Below are positions 1-5,576 of a DNA stretch of 11,145 nucleotides, one piece after another (position 1 is the stretch's first letter; each line of letters begins with the position of its first letter). The DNA is from an uncultured Granulicatella sp. (lineage in GTDB: Bacteria; Bacillota; Bacilli; Lactobacillales; Aerococcaceae). Where the stretch lies: positions 1-11,145 of the forward strand of contig URWJ01000037.1 of the NCBI GenBank assembly GCA_900551535.1. The letters are read 5' to 3'. The notes beneath the pieces were generated by a model. It saw only the letters and a list, made by a program, of their open reading frames with translations, ran no database searches and was not told where the DNA came from. Position numbers and translations under genes: made by a program.

Positions 1-2
1 GA

Positions 3-134
3 TTCAATGAAGAGTACGGGGAAGAGTGGAGAGGCCTCCTCCAACCGTTGGGAGGTCCATTAATTCCACATCCTGTCCTTATTAACGGAACGCTATATTT
101 CGAAACGGGTAATGAAACAGAAGATAGTGAATGA
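3..134 (+). CDS. C-terminal end of a third SseB-like tandem paralog (5' end outside window)
   Basis: An open frame runs from the window edge to a TGA at 132-134, giving 43 residues. Its GEEWRGL motif lines up without gaps with GEEYKGL near the C-terminus of the next protein, and 16 residues later both read V(L/V)IN (HPVLIN here, YDVVIN there). Between these anchors only a few positions match, so this copy is much more diverged than the two downstream copies are from each other. The C-terminus ends in an acidic tail (ETEDSE). The next gene starts 20 nt after the stop, with no terminator between, so the two are probably cotranscribed. The assignment rests on a short alignment. An unrelated gene end is possible but less likely, given the matching anchors and spacing. 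The function is unknown. Confidence 0.6.
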   Translation, partial: FNEEYGEEWRGLLQPLGGPLIPHPVLINGTLYFETGNETEDSE

Positions 135-142
135 TTAGGAAT

Positions 143-147
143 AGGAG
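143..147 (+). promoter_or_regulatory. Ribosome binding site that sets the start of tandem copy 1
   Basis: AGGAG lies 7 nt before the ATG at 155. An in-frame ATG at 131 overlaps the upstream stop (ATGA) but has only weak purine-rich sequence before it. The downstream paralog also starts at MGLFDF, so 155 is the better start. Confidence 0.75.
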
Positions 148-154
148 AAGCGAA

Positions 155-1522
155 ATGGGGTTATTCGATTTTTTATTTGGAAAGAAGAAACCTGATCCGA
201 GTTTTACTCTGGGTAAGGAAGAAGTAGAATCAATCTGTCTTCTTGGAGTAAGTGATGTAATCGGTGTTGATGACAACGCTACAGACTTAATTATTGAGGG
301 CTTTGTTCAAGGAACCATCAAAGTAGGTGACGAACTTGTTGTTACAAAGATAAGTTGTTTATCCAAGACGCCTGTAAAAACCGTCATTTCATCCATTTAT
401 GTTGATGAAGAGGAGGTTCAAGAAGCCTCAGAAAAGGTGGTGAAGGTAAAAGTCAAAGACGGGAATAAACTTGGGATTTATAAAGGTACCGTGTTGCATT
501 CGGAAAACGTGACAGATACTCAGGTTTATCTTACTTATCGTTTTGCAATGGATATCGCTTTTGTAAGGCAACAAGATGGAATACTCACTGAGGAGGATCG
601 TGAAAAATTAGCCGCTTCAGATATTTCGGAGATTTGGAGTTTATATTGGAAGGCCCATTTTGAGGAGTTTGAAAAGGTAAAAGAAATAGAACTGAAGGTG
701 GATCAGAGAAGACGAGAATTCTTTAAACTGATTCGAGAAAAACTATTTTTATTAGATGACATTTATGTAATATACTCAGTAAAAACGAACGAACCTTATT
801 TGTTTGCAAATACATCATTAGATGGAAATAAGGGGATGACTGTTTCACATTCACGGGTTTATCTGGTTCCAAGCTCATACATGCATTACCGTAAAGAGAT
901 TTATAAGAAAAATGAGAGAGTTGATTTTAAAAGGATTGAAAACGGACCTGAAAAAGAGGGGATTCGTAATTTTCTAAGAGATTTATTTATATATGATGGA
1001 GTAGAATCGATTCAATATTTCACAGAAGATACGTTTATTTTTGCAAAAGAATTAATGGACCTTCCGAATTATGAAGGGGTAGATGAAGCGGAAATCCCCG
1101 TAACGAATCCAGATTTAATGAAGTTTTTGCATCTATCAAGTCAATCGAGCGGAATGGATGATAAAGAACATAAACGTCTCGGAAACGCATATTATTATAT
1201 GTTTGCCAGATTTACAAAGACCGCAAAATTTATTGCGCCAATGCGACTTCATGGGTATGACCAACTTCTGGAAGATAATCCACAAACTGCAATCGAACCT
1301 AATATTCCTTTTAATTTAGCGATAAAACAAGGGAAAACAAAAGAGAAGGCCGTTCAAGTGTATACAGATTGGAAGAGACTCCGTAAACACTTTGGTGAAG
1401 AGTATAAAGGATTAGTTGTAACGCTTGATGAATTGATAAAAGATTATGATGTTGTTATTAATCCTGGAGAATACACGATAGCTGTATTGATGACAGAAGA
1501 ATTCTTTAATGAAGTAGATTAA
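155..1522 (+). CDS. Tandem copy 1: EF-Tu-domain-2-like / SseB-like fusion protein of unknown function
   Basis: The protein has 455 residues, no signal peptide and no membrane helix, so it is probably cytoplasmic. Residues 1-12 (MGLFDFLFGKKK) form a short hydrophobic-basic start. Residues about 45-125 resemble domain 2 of translational GTPases: GTIKVGDELVV, a central V..I beta-strand pattern, then LGIYKGTVLH like the 'I.rGdVL' strand. No GTPase motifs are present. Residues about 185-330 carry a mixed alpha/beta segment (KLFLLDDIYVIYS, EPYLF, FLRDLFIYDGV). Residues about 345-445 look like an SseB-family domain: KTAKFIAPM, then VYTDWKRLRKHFG, then DVVINPG, in the order seen in SseB proteins (lPvfTD..rl ... 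gvviNPg). The family calls are by eye. The biochemical role is unknown. Neighbouring homologues on both sides show a local tandem expansion. Compared with copy 2 it has about 11 extra residues around 21-40. Confidence 0.9.
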   Translation: MGLFDFLFGKKKPDPSFTLGKEEVESICLLGVSDVIGVDDNATDLIIEGFVQGTIKVGDELVVTKISCLSKTPVKTVISSIYVDEEEVQEASEKVVKVKVKDGNKLGIYKGTVLHSENVTDTQVYLTYRFAMDIAFVRQQDGILTEEDREKLAASDISEIWSLYWKAHFEEFEKVKEIELKVDQRRREFFKLIREKLFLLDDIYVIYSVKTNEPYLFANTSLDGNKGMTVSHSRVYLVPSSYMHYRKEIYKKNERVDFKRIENGPEKEGIRNFLRDLFIYDGVESIQYFTEDTFIFAKELMDLPNYEGVDEAEIPVTNPDLMKFLHLSSQSSGMDDKEHKRLGNAYYYMFARFTKTAKFIAPMRLHGYDQLLEDNPQTAIEPNIPFNLAIKQGKTKEKAVQVYTDWKRLRKHFGEEYKGLVVTLDELIKDYDVVINPGEYTIAVLMTEEFFNEVD

Positions 1523-1539
1523 ATAGTTATAAGAAAAGC

Positions 1540-1593
1540 TGAAGTGCACCCAAAAAGATAGACAGAAAATCTAATCTTTTTGGGCGCACTTCA
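1540..1593. repeat. 54-bp palindrome with IS3/IS150-like ends
   Basis: Two 19-nt arms (1541-1559 and 1574-1592) are reverse complements except at one position (A1548/C1585). They are bounded by T and A, so the element reads TG...CA. The loop is 14 nt. The outer motif TGAAGTGC(A/G)CCCAAAAAGAT resembles, from memory, terminal inverted repeats of the IS150 subgroup of IS3 elements (TG, then GCACCC, then an A/T block, then GGACA/AGACA). No transposase lies between the arms and I see no target duplication. The arm is followed by ATTAGC rather than a T run, so it is not a standard intrinsic terminator, although it could still reduce read-through after copy 1. It may be a relic with two IS ends joined, or a miniature element. 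Confidence 0.6.
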
Positions 1594-1638
1594 TTAGCCG
1601 GTGGATATTTATTGTCTCTATATTCGTGAAAAAAGCTA

Positions 1639-1647
1639 TGCTATAAT
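1639..1647 (+). promoter_or_regulatory. Extended -10 promoter for tandem copy 2
   Basis: TGcTATAAT is a perfect extended -10 element 36 nt before the ATG at 1684. There is no good -35 at 16-18 bp; TTGTCT at 1612 is too far (24 bp). The promoter gives copy 2 its own transcription start downstream of the palindrome. Confidence 0.65.
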
Positions 1648-1683
1648 TGAAATATCAGCGATTAGCAAACGGGAGGAATATGA

Positions 1684-3045
1684 ATGGGATTATTCGATTT
1701 TTTATTTGGAAAGAAGAAACAGGATCCGAGTTTTACTCTTGGTGTTGTTAATTTTTTTAAGGGAGATGACAATTCTTCAGACTTAATGGTAATGGGCTTT
1801 GTTAAAGGGTCCATCAAAGTAGGGGATGAAATTGTTGTAACGAACATGAGTTGTGTAACGGAAACTCCTGTGAAAACAACCGTTTTATCACTTGGAGTTC
1901 ATGGAAGTATGGTACAAGAAGCTTCAGACACAACGGTGATGGCTATCGTTCGAGATGGGACTAAGCTTGGTATTTATAAAGGGACAGTGTTGCATTCGGA
2001 AAATACCCCGGATACCGAATTATGTAATGCTTATACTGTTGCGCTTGGAATCGCTTTTGTGGATGAACAAGAGGGCAAACTTACTAAAGAGGATTGTGAA
2101 AAATTAGCGGCTTCAGATATTTCGGAGATCTGGCAATTATATTATAGAGTGCATGCTGAAGAGGCTAAACAATTTGAAGCCAAACAGGTACTATTAAAGT
2201 ATAAAAGACGAGAATTCTATAAACTGATTCGAGAAAAACTATTTTTATTAGATGATGTTTATGTTGTATATTCAGTAGAAACAGATGAACCTTATCTGTT
2301 TTCTAATGCATCAAAAGATGAGAAAGGCTCACTTTTTGTTTCAATGCCAATGGCTCAACTGATTCCAAGTTCGTATATCCATAATCTTAAAGAGATGTTT
2401 GGAAAAAATGAGAATTTTGATTTCAAACGAATTGATAATGGACCTGATAAAGAAGGGATTCGTAATTTCATAAGAGACTTATTCATCTATGATGGAATAC
2501 GTGGAATTCAATATTGTGGTGAAAAAACAACGATTCTTGCGGAACAACTAGTGGATCTTCCGCGGTATAAAGGGATGGATGAAATAGAAATACCTGTAAC
2601 GAATCCGAATCTGATCCAGTGGTTATATTTGGCACGTCAATTGGGTAAACTGAATACGAAAGATAAAAAAACACTAAGCCAAATCTATTTATATGAGTAT
2701 TATAAAGCTTTAAAAACAGCAAAATTGCTTGCGCCAATGAGGCTTCATGGATATGATCAACTTCTTGAAGAGAACCCGCAAACGGACGTAGAACCCAATA
2801 TTCCTTTTGATTTAGCAATGCAACCAGGACAAACGAAAGAGTTGACACTCCGAGTGTATACGGACTGGAAGAGACTTCGTAAGCACTATGGAGAAGATTG
2901 TAAAGCATTAATTGTGACGATTGATGAACAATTAGCATTTCATGATGTCGTTATTAATCCGGGAGACCATCCGATGGCAGCTTCTACGATTACGGAAGAA
3001 TGGTATAATGAAGTGGAGAGGAAAATGAGAAAAGCAACTTCTTGA
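1684..3045 (+). CDS. Tandem copy 2: EF-Tu-domain-2-like / SseB-like fusion protein of unknown function
   Basis: The protein has 453 residues and is collinear with copy 1. GGAGG at 1672-1676 lies 7 nt before the ATG. It keeps MGLFDFLFGKKK, the barrel-like segment (FVKGSIKVGDEIVV ... LGIYKGTVLH), the block KLAASDISEIW, the middle segment (REKLFLLDDVYVVYS, DEPYLF, GIRNFIRDLFIYDG) and the SseB-like C-terminus (KLLAPMRLHGYDQLLE, VYTDWKRLRKHYG, DVVINPG). The N-terminal spacer is shorter than in copy 1. Similarity is patchy: near-identical DNA blocks (first 60 bases; around 2095-2135 and 2200-2260) alternate with clearly diverged ones (around 2280-2400 and 2600-2700). It has its own promoter and terminator. 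No function is known to me. A regulatory, adaptor or immunity-type role is speculation based only on the tandem layout. Confidence 0.9.
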   Translation: MGLFDFLFGKKKQDPSFTLGVVNFFKGDDNSSDLMVMGFVKGSIKVGDEIVVTNMSCVTETPVKTTVLSLGVHGSMVQEASDTTVMAIVRDGTKLGIYKGTVLHSENTPDTELCNAYTVALGIAFVDEQEGKLTKEDCEKLAASDISEIWQLYYRVHAEEAKQFEAKQVLLKYKRREFYKLIREKLFLLDDVYVVYSVETDEPYLFSNASKDEKGSLFVSMPMAQLIPSSYIHNLKEMFGKNENFDFKRIDNGPDKEGIRNFIRDLFIYDGIRGIQYCGEKTTILAEQLVDLPRYKGMDEIEIPVTNPNLIQWLYLARQLGKLNTKDKKTLSQIYLYEYYKALKTAKLLAPMRLHGYDQLLEENPQTDVEPNIPFDLAMQPGQTKELTLRVYTDWKRLRKHYGEDCKALIVTIDEQLAFHDVVINPGDHPMAASTITEEWYNEVERKMRKATS

Positions 3046-3059
3046 GTTGCTTTTTCTTT
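3030..3059 (+). terminator. Intrinsic terminator overlapping the stop codon of tandem copy 2
   Basis: Stem AAAAGCAAC (3030-3038) pairs with GTTGCTTTT (3046-3054) across a 7-nt loop that contains the TGA stop (3043-3045). A T-rich tail (TTTTTCTTTG) follows. The last four codons form the left arm and part of the loop. Confidence 0.8.
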
Positions 3060-3171
3060 GTTTATAACACTGTTAACGTGCATAGCAGAAGGATTTTTTG
3101 ATGAAAATTCAAGATAACTAGGGGAGAGTTAAAAATTTTTTCAAAAACGTTAGAATTTCTTAACTTTTCAG
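3060..3171. other. AT-rich gap without a gene
   Basis: This is the first part of the 329-nt gap between tandem copy 2 and queG. I see no supported ORF: ATG at 3101 gives only six codons. An imperfect inverted repeat (GTTA...TAAC, 3149-3164) lies just upstream of the small-RNA promoter and could be an operator, but it has three internal mismatches. The rest of the gap is the small-RNA unit and the queG promoter. Confidence 0.5.
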
Positions 3172-3200
3172 TTGATTTTTTCGAAAAAAAGCGCTATTAT
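3172..3200 (+). promoter_or_regulatory. Sigma-A promoter of the putative small RNA
   Basis: TTGATT (3172-3177), a 17-bp spacer and TATTAT (3195-3200). Start of transcription is expected at about 3207, two bases before a strong hairpin. No ORF lies between this promoter and the terminator at 3300. Confidence 0.75.
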
Positions 3201-3206
3201 ACAAAT

Positions 3207-3300
3207 AATCTTTTGCTCTGTAATTCATTTTGCACGGCAAGAGATGTTCGACTAACGTTAACTTTCGCAGTGTTTACACCGAAGGCTAGCGTTTTTTTTT
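3207..3300 (+). ncRNA. Putative two-hairpin small RNA of about 94 nt (unknown family)
   Basis: Downstream of a well-formed promoter, the predicted transcript folds into a 5' hairpin: TCTTTTGC (3209-3216) pairs with GCAAGAGA (3237-3244) through 8 pairs including one wobble. After a 2x2 internal loop, TGTAA (3219-3223) pairs with TTGCA (3230-3234) around the loop TTCATT. A 9-nt linker (TGTTCGACT, 3245-3253) leads to a long terminator hairpin. The longest ORF inside is three codons. I do not recognise a Rfam family: it does not look like 6S, SRP RNA, tmRNA, a preQ1 riboswitch or a T-box. It ends before the queG promoter, so it seems an independent gene. A queG leader with attenuation is the alternative. 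Confidence 0.65.
3254..3300 (+). terminator. Intrinsic terminator ending the putative small RNA
   Basis: A 14-nt arm (3254-3267) pairs with 3280-3293 with two wobble pairs and one mismatch. A two-base bulge and GTG/CAC around loop TTTA close the top. Nine T's follow (3292-3300). Confidence 0.8.
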
Positions 3301-3318
3301 GCTCAAAATTTAGACACT

Positions 3319-3346
3319 TTGTGATAAAAGAGAAGTATAGTACAAT
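3319..3346 (+). promoter_or_regulatory. Promoter of the queG-trmL operon
   Basis: TTGTGA (3319-3324), a 16-bp spacer and TACAAT (3341-3346), 28 nt before the queG ATG. It lies just downstream of the small-RNA terminator. Confidence 0.6.
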
Positions 3347-3374
3347 AGATAGGAAGAAAGAGAGGAGGTTTTTG

Positions 3375-4583
3375 ATGGATACAGCAGTCTTAAAACAGAA
3401 AATTATCGCTAAAAGTAAAGAGCTTGGCATCGATAAGATTGGTTTTGCTTCTGCCGAGCCGTTTACGCACTTAGAAGAGAGCATGCGTCGTTCCAAAGAA
3501 CTCGGCCATACGACAGGATTTGAGCATCCAGTGCTAGAAGAGCGTATTTATCCTGAGAAAATCTTCGACACTCCAAAAACCATTATTTCCATTGCGCTGG
3601 CATATCCGACACTTCCAAAGAATAAGCCGGAACGTGTGAAGGGAGAGCGTCGCGGGGCCTTTGCGCGGGCTTCGTGGGGGGAGGATTATCACTTTATTCT
3701 CTCAAGACGCATGGAAGCACTGATTAACTACATCAAAGAAGAAGTTCAAGACGAAGATTCAAGATTTAAGCCGATGGTCGACACCGGCGAATTAATCGAT
3801 GTCCGCGTGGCCGAGCGTGCGGGGATTGGCTTTGTCGGCAAGAATGGGCTTCTCATTACGAAGGAATTTGGCTCGTATGTCTACTTAGGGGAGCTGATTA
3901 CGAATATCGAGTTTCCAACCGACGAAATGGTGGACTACGGATGCGGTGATTGTACGCGCTGTGTGGATTTCTGTCCAACCGGTGCGCTACTGGGCGATGG
4001 GCGTATGAATGCCATGCGCTGCTTGTCGTATCAGACGCAGACGAAGGGCTTTATGCCGCAAGAGTTTCGTAAAAAAATCGGGCATGTGATTTACGGCTGT
4101 GATATTTGCCAGCAAGTGTGTCCGTATAATAAGGGGAAAGATTTCCACTTGCATCCCGAAATGGAGCCATCCGTTGAGGAGACGCATCCGCTATTGAAAC
4201 CACTCGTGACGATTTCGAATAAGGAATTCAAGGAGCGCTTTGGTCAAATGGCTGGATCGTGGCGTGGGAAGAAGCCGTTGCAGCGAAATGCGATTATCGC
4301 CCTGGCCAACTACCGCGATAAAACGGCGGTGCCACTGCTGCTTCGTGTCATGAAAGAAGATATGCGCCCTGTGATGAAGGGGACCGCTGCATGGGCCGTT
4401 GCAGAAATCGTAAATGAGTCCAATCAAGAGATGATCGATTATTTTAACGAACAAAAAGCAGCAGCAACAAAGAAACTCGAATCGCTCGAAAATCCGTCGA
4501 AGGAAGATATCGAGTTAATTGAAGAGTTAGACAAAGCAATTGTAGTCTTACAAGAAAAGTATAGAGAAGAGGCAACCAAATGA
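3375..4583 (+). CDS. queG: Epoxyqueuosine reductase
   Basis: QueG reduces epoxyqueuosine at position 34 of tRNAs with GUN anticodons to queuosine, using cobalamin and two [4Fe-4S] clusters in the cytosol. The protein has 402 residues, near the usual size. VDTGEL (135-140) contains the Asp (D136) matching the proposed catalytic proton donor. ERAGIGFVGKNGLLI (147-161) is a family signature. The ferredoxin-like cysteines are CGDCTRCVDFC (190-200), C216 and CDICQQVC (242-249), giving eight cluster ligands. Residues about 300-350 form a HEAT-like helical tail (RNAIIALANYRD, AAWAVAEI). The start at 3375 follows AGAGGAGG at 3361-3368; the frame is open further upstream but that stretch runs through the small RNA and promoter. 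It overlaps trmL by ATGA, so translation is probably coupled. Confidence 0.96.
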   Translation: MDTAVLKQKIIAKSKELGIDKIGFASAEPFTHLEESMRRSKELGHTTGFEHPVLEERIYPEKIFDTPKTIISIALAYPTLPKNKPERVKGERRGAFARASWGEDYHFILSRRMEALINYIKEEVQDEDSRFKPMVDTGELIDVRVAERAGIGFVGKNGLLITKEFGSYVYLGELITNIEFPTDEMVDYGCGDCTRCVDFCPTGALLGDGRMNAMRCLSYQTQTKGFMPQEFRKKIGHVIYGCDICQQVCPYNKGKDFHLHPEMEPSVEETHPLLKPLVTISNKEFKERFGQMAGSWRGKKPLQRNAIIALANYRDKTAVPLLLRVMKEDMRPVMKGTAAWAVAEIVNESNQEMIDYFNEQKAAATKKLESLENPSKEDIELIEELDKAIVVLQEKYREEATK

Positions 4584-5089
4584 CGGTGAATCATATCGTA
4601 TTATTTGAACCACAAATCCCAGCAAATACTGGGAATATCGCAAGAACCTGTGCGGCGACGAATTCGCCACTGCACCTGATTGAACCGCTTGGATTCTCGA
4701 CAGATGACAAGCACTTAAAACGCGCGGGGCTTGATTATTGGCATGATGTCGATATTACGTATCACAAATCCCTCGAAGCGTTCTTAGAGTATTTAGGAGA
4801 ACGTCCATTATATTTAATTACAAAATTCGCCAACCATACGTATGATGAGGTGGATTTAGCCCGTGATGAGGAACAATTCTTCATGTTCGGGAAAGAAACA
4901 ACCGGTCTTCCTGAAGAGTTTATGCGTGAAAACGAAGAGAAATGCTTGCGTCTTCCGATGAACGATACGCATGTAAGGTCATTGAACTTATCGAATACGG
5001 CAGCGATTGTCGTGTACGAAGCGCTTCGCCAACAACGTTTTGCAGGGCTTGAACTCGTGCACACGTATGACCATGATAAATTGAAGTAG
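4580..5089 (+). CDS. trmL: tRNA (cytidine/uridine-34-2'-O)-methyltransferase TrmL
   Basis: TrmL is a SPOUT (trefoil-knot) enzyme that uses S-adenosylmethionine to methylate the 2'-O of wobble base 34 in tRNA-Leu isoacceptors. The protein has 169 residues, a normal length. Motifs are EPQIPANTGNIARTCAA (10-26), GLDYWHDVD (50-58), FMFGKETTGLP (101-111) and the knot motif RLPMNDTHVRSLNLSNTAAIVVYEA (124-148, quoted in part: MNDTHVRSLNLS). ATG overlaps the queG stop (ATGA at 4580-4583), and the gene has no promoter of its own. Both enzymes of this operon modify nucleotide 34 of tRNA, which fits a shared role in decoding fidelity. Confidence 0.95.
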   Translation: MTVNHIVLFEPQIPANTGNIARTCAATNSPLHLIEPLGFSTDDKHLKRAGLDYWHDVDITYHKSLEAFLEYLGERPLYLITKFANHTYDEVDLARDEEQFFMFGKETTGLPEEFMRENEEKCLRLPMNDTHVRSLNLSNTAAIVVYEALRQQRFAGLELVHTYDHDKLK

Positions 5090-5098
5090 GTGACAGGG

Positions 5099-5254
5099 AT
5101 GAATCAAAACTTATATCAATGTATTGTGTACGCCATTTGTGCGATTGCCTTTGTGATTTTAGCGGTGATTTCGAAGCCGCTCTATGGAATTTGTGCAGTA
5201 TTATTTGCCATTTCATCAGTAGTCAATGGGATTCGTTATTTCAAAGAGAAGTAA
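5099..5254 (+). CDS. 51-residue two-helix membrane protein of unknown function
   Basis: A short ORF starts 9 nt after the trmL stop, with TAGGTGA at 5087-5093 as a ribosome binding site overlapping that stop. The 51 residues hold two hydrophobic stretches, about 8-25 (IVYAICAIAFVILAVI) and 29-44 (YGICAVLFAISSVV), joined by a short SKPL turn with one Lys. A basic end follows (GIRYFKEK). This suggests a small inner-membrane hairpin protein with the C-terminus probably inside. There are two Cys in or near the first helix and one in the second. The position says it belongs to the queG-trmL operon. I do not recognise the family. Small hydrophobic ORFs can be spurious, but spacing, ribosome binding site and clean helices support it. 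Confidence 0.65.
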   Translation: MNQNLYQCIVYAICAIAFVILAVISKPLYGICAVLFAISSVVNGIRYFKEK

Positions 5255-5256
5255 AA

Positions 5257-5285
5257 TTGCAAAATGAGGCTAGTTATGATACAGT
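5257..5285 (+). promoter_or_regulatory. Possible promoter of the argS leader
   Basis: TTGCAA (5257-5262), a 17-bp spacer and TACAGT (5280-5285), each matching consensus at four of six positions. TATGAT at 5275 is a better -10 but has no good -35. The -35 begins three bases after the small ORF's stop. Confidence 0.4.
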
Positions 5286-5289
5286 GGAT

Positions 5290-5528
5290 GACAGTTAAAT
5301 AGCAAAATTGATGAAAAAGAGAGTAGTTTTTAACCGAATGTATTAGCGAGTTGGAAGGGTGAAAGCCAACCATTCATTAAAAATGAACCGCACTTTTGAA
5401 ATGATTATTTGAAATGTAGGATAATCCGGATTCGCCGTTACCGAGTAAAGTGGCTCAATTTGAGCAAGCAGAGTGGTACCACGGGAATTCTCGTCTCTAT
5501 ATGACTGTCGTCGTATAGGGATTTTTTT
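5290..5528 (+). promoter_or_regulatory. T-box leader of argS (specifier CGC, Arg)
   Basis: This untranslated leader senses uncharged tRNA-Arg and lets transcription continue into argS. AGTAG (5312-5316 region) and GAAC-CGC-AC (5385-5392) face each other as the two sides of the specifier loop. The codon there is CGC (5389-5391). The apical Stem I element GCGAGTTGGAAGGGTGAAAG lies between. The antiterminator contains AGAGTGGTACCACGGG (5470-5485); UGGU would pair with the tRNA ACCA end. AGAG (5470-5473) can pair with CTCT (5495-5498) in the terminator's 5' arm, so the two structures exclude each other. The specifier fits the gene downstream. Exact leader start is inferred from the weak promoter. 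Confidence 0.93.
5494..5528 (+). terminator. Regulated terminator of the argS T-box
   Basis: A 12-bp stem (5494-5505 with 5510-5521, two G-T wobbles) with loop TGTC is followed by seven T's. Its 5' arm contains the CTCT that the antiterminator uses. Confidence 0.9.
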
Positions 5529-5576
5529 GTGCAAATGGATATCCGAGTATAAAAACCAAAGAAAAGGAGAACAAAG

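Noticed and set aside
131..154. Earlier ATG at 131 for tandem copy 1, overlapping the upstream stop as ATGA
   Set aside because: The ribosome binding site AGGAG fits only the ATG at 155, and the paralog also starts at MGLFDF. Coupling by ATGA remains a weak possibility.
1541..1592. Palindrome as a standard rho-independent terminator
   Set aside because: No T run follows the right arm on either strand, so it was listed as a repeat; some termination activity cannot be excluded.
2483..2938. 151-codon antisense ORF inside tandem copy 2
   Set aside because: It lies wholly within a well-supported gene, has no ribosome binding site and no recognisable motifs; it is a shadow frame.
3101..3121. Six-codon ORF (MKIQDN) with an AAGGA before it
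   Set aside because: Too short to support; no promoter placed for it and no coding signal.
3213..3374. N-terminal extension of queG to 3213
   Set aside because: The extension runs through the small-RNA hairpins, the terminator and the queG promoter, and lies upstream of the strong ribosome binding site at 3361-3368.
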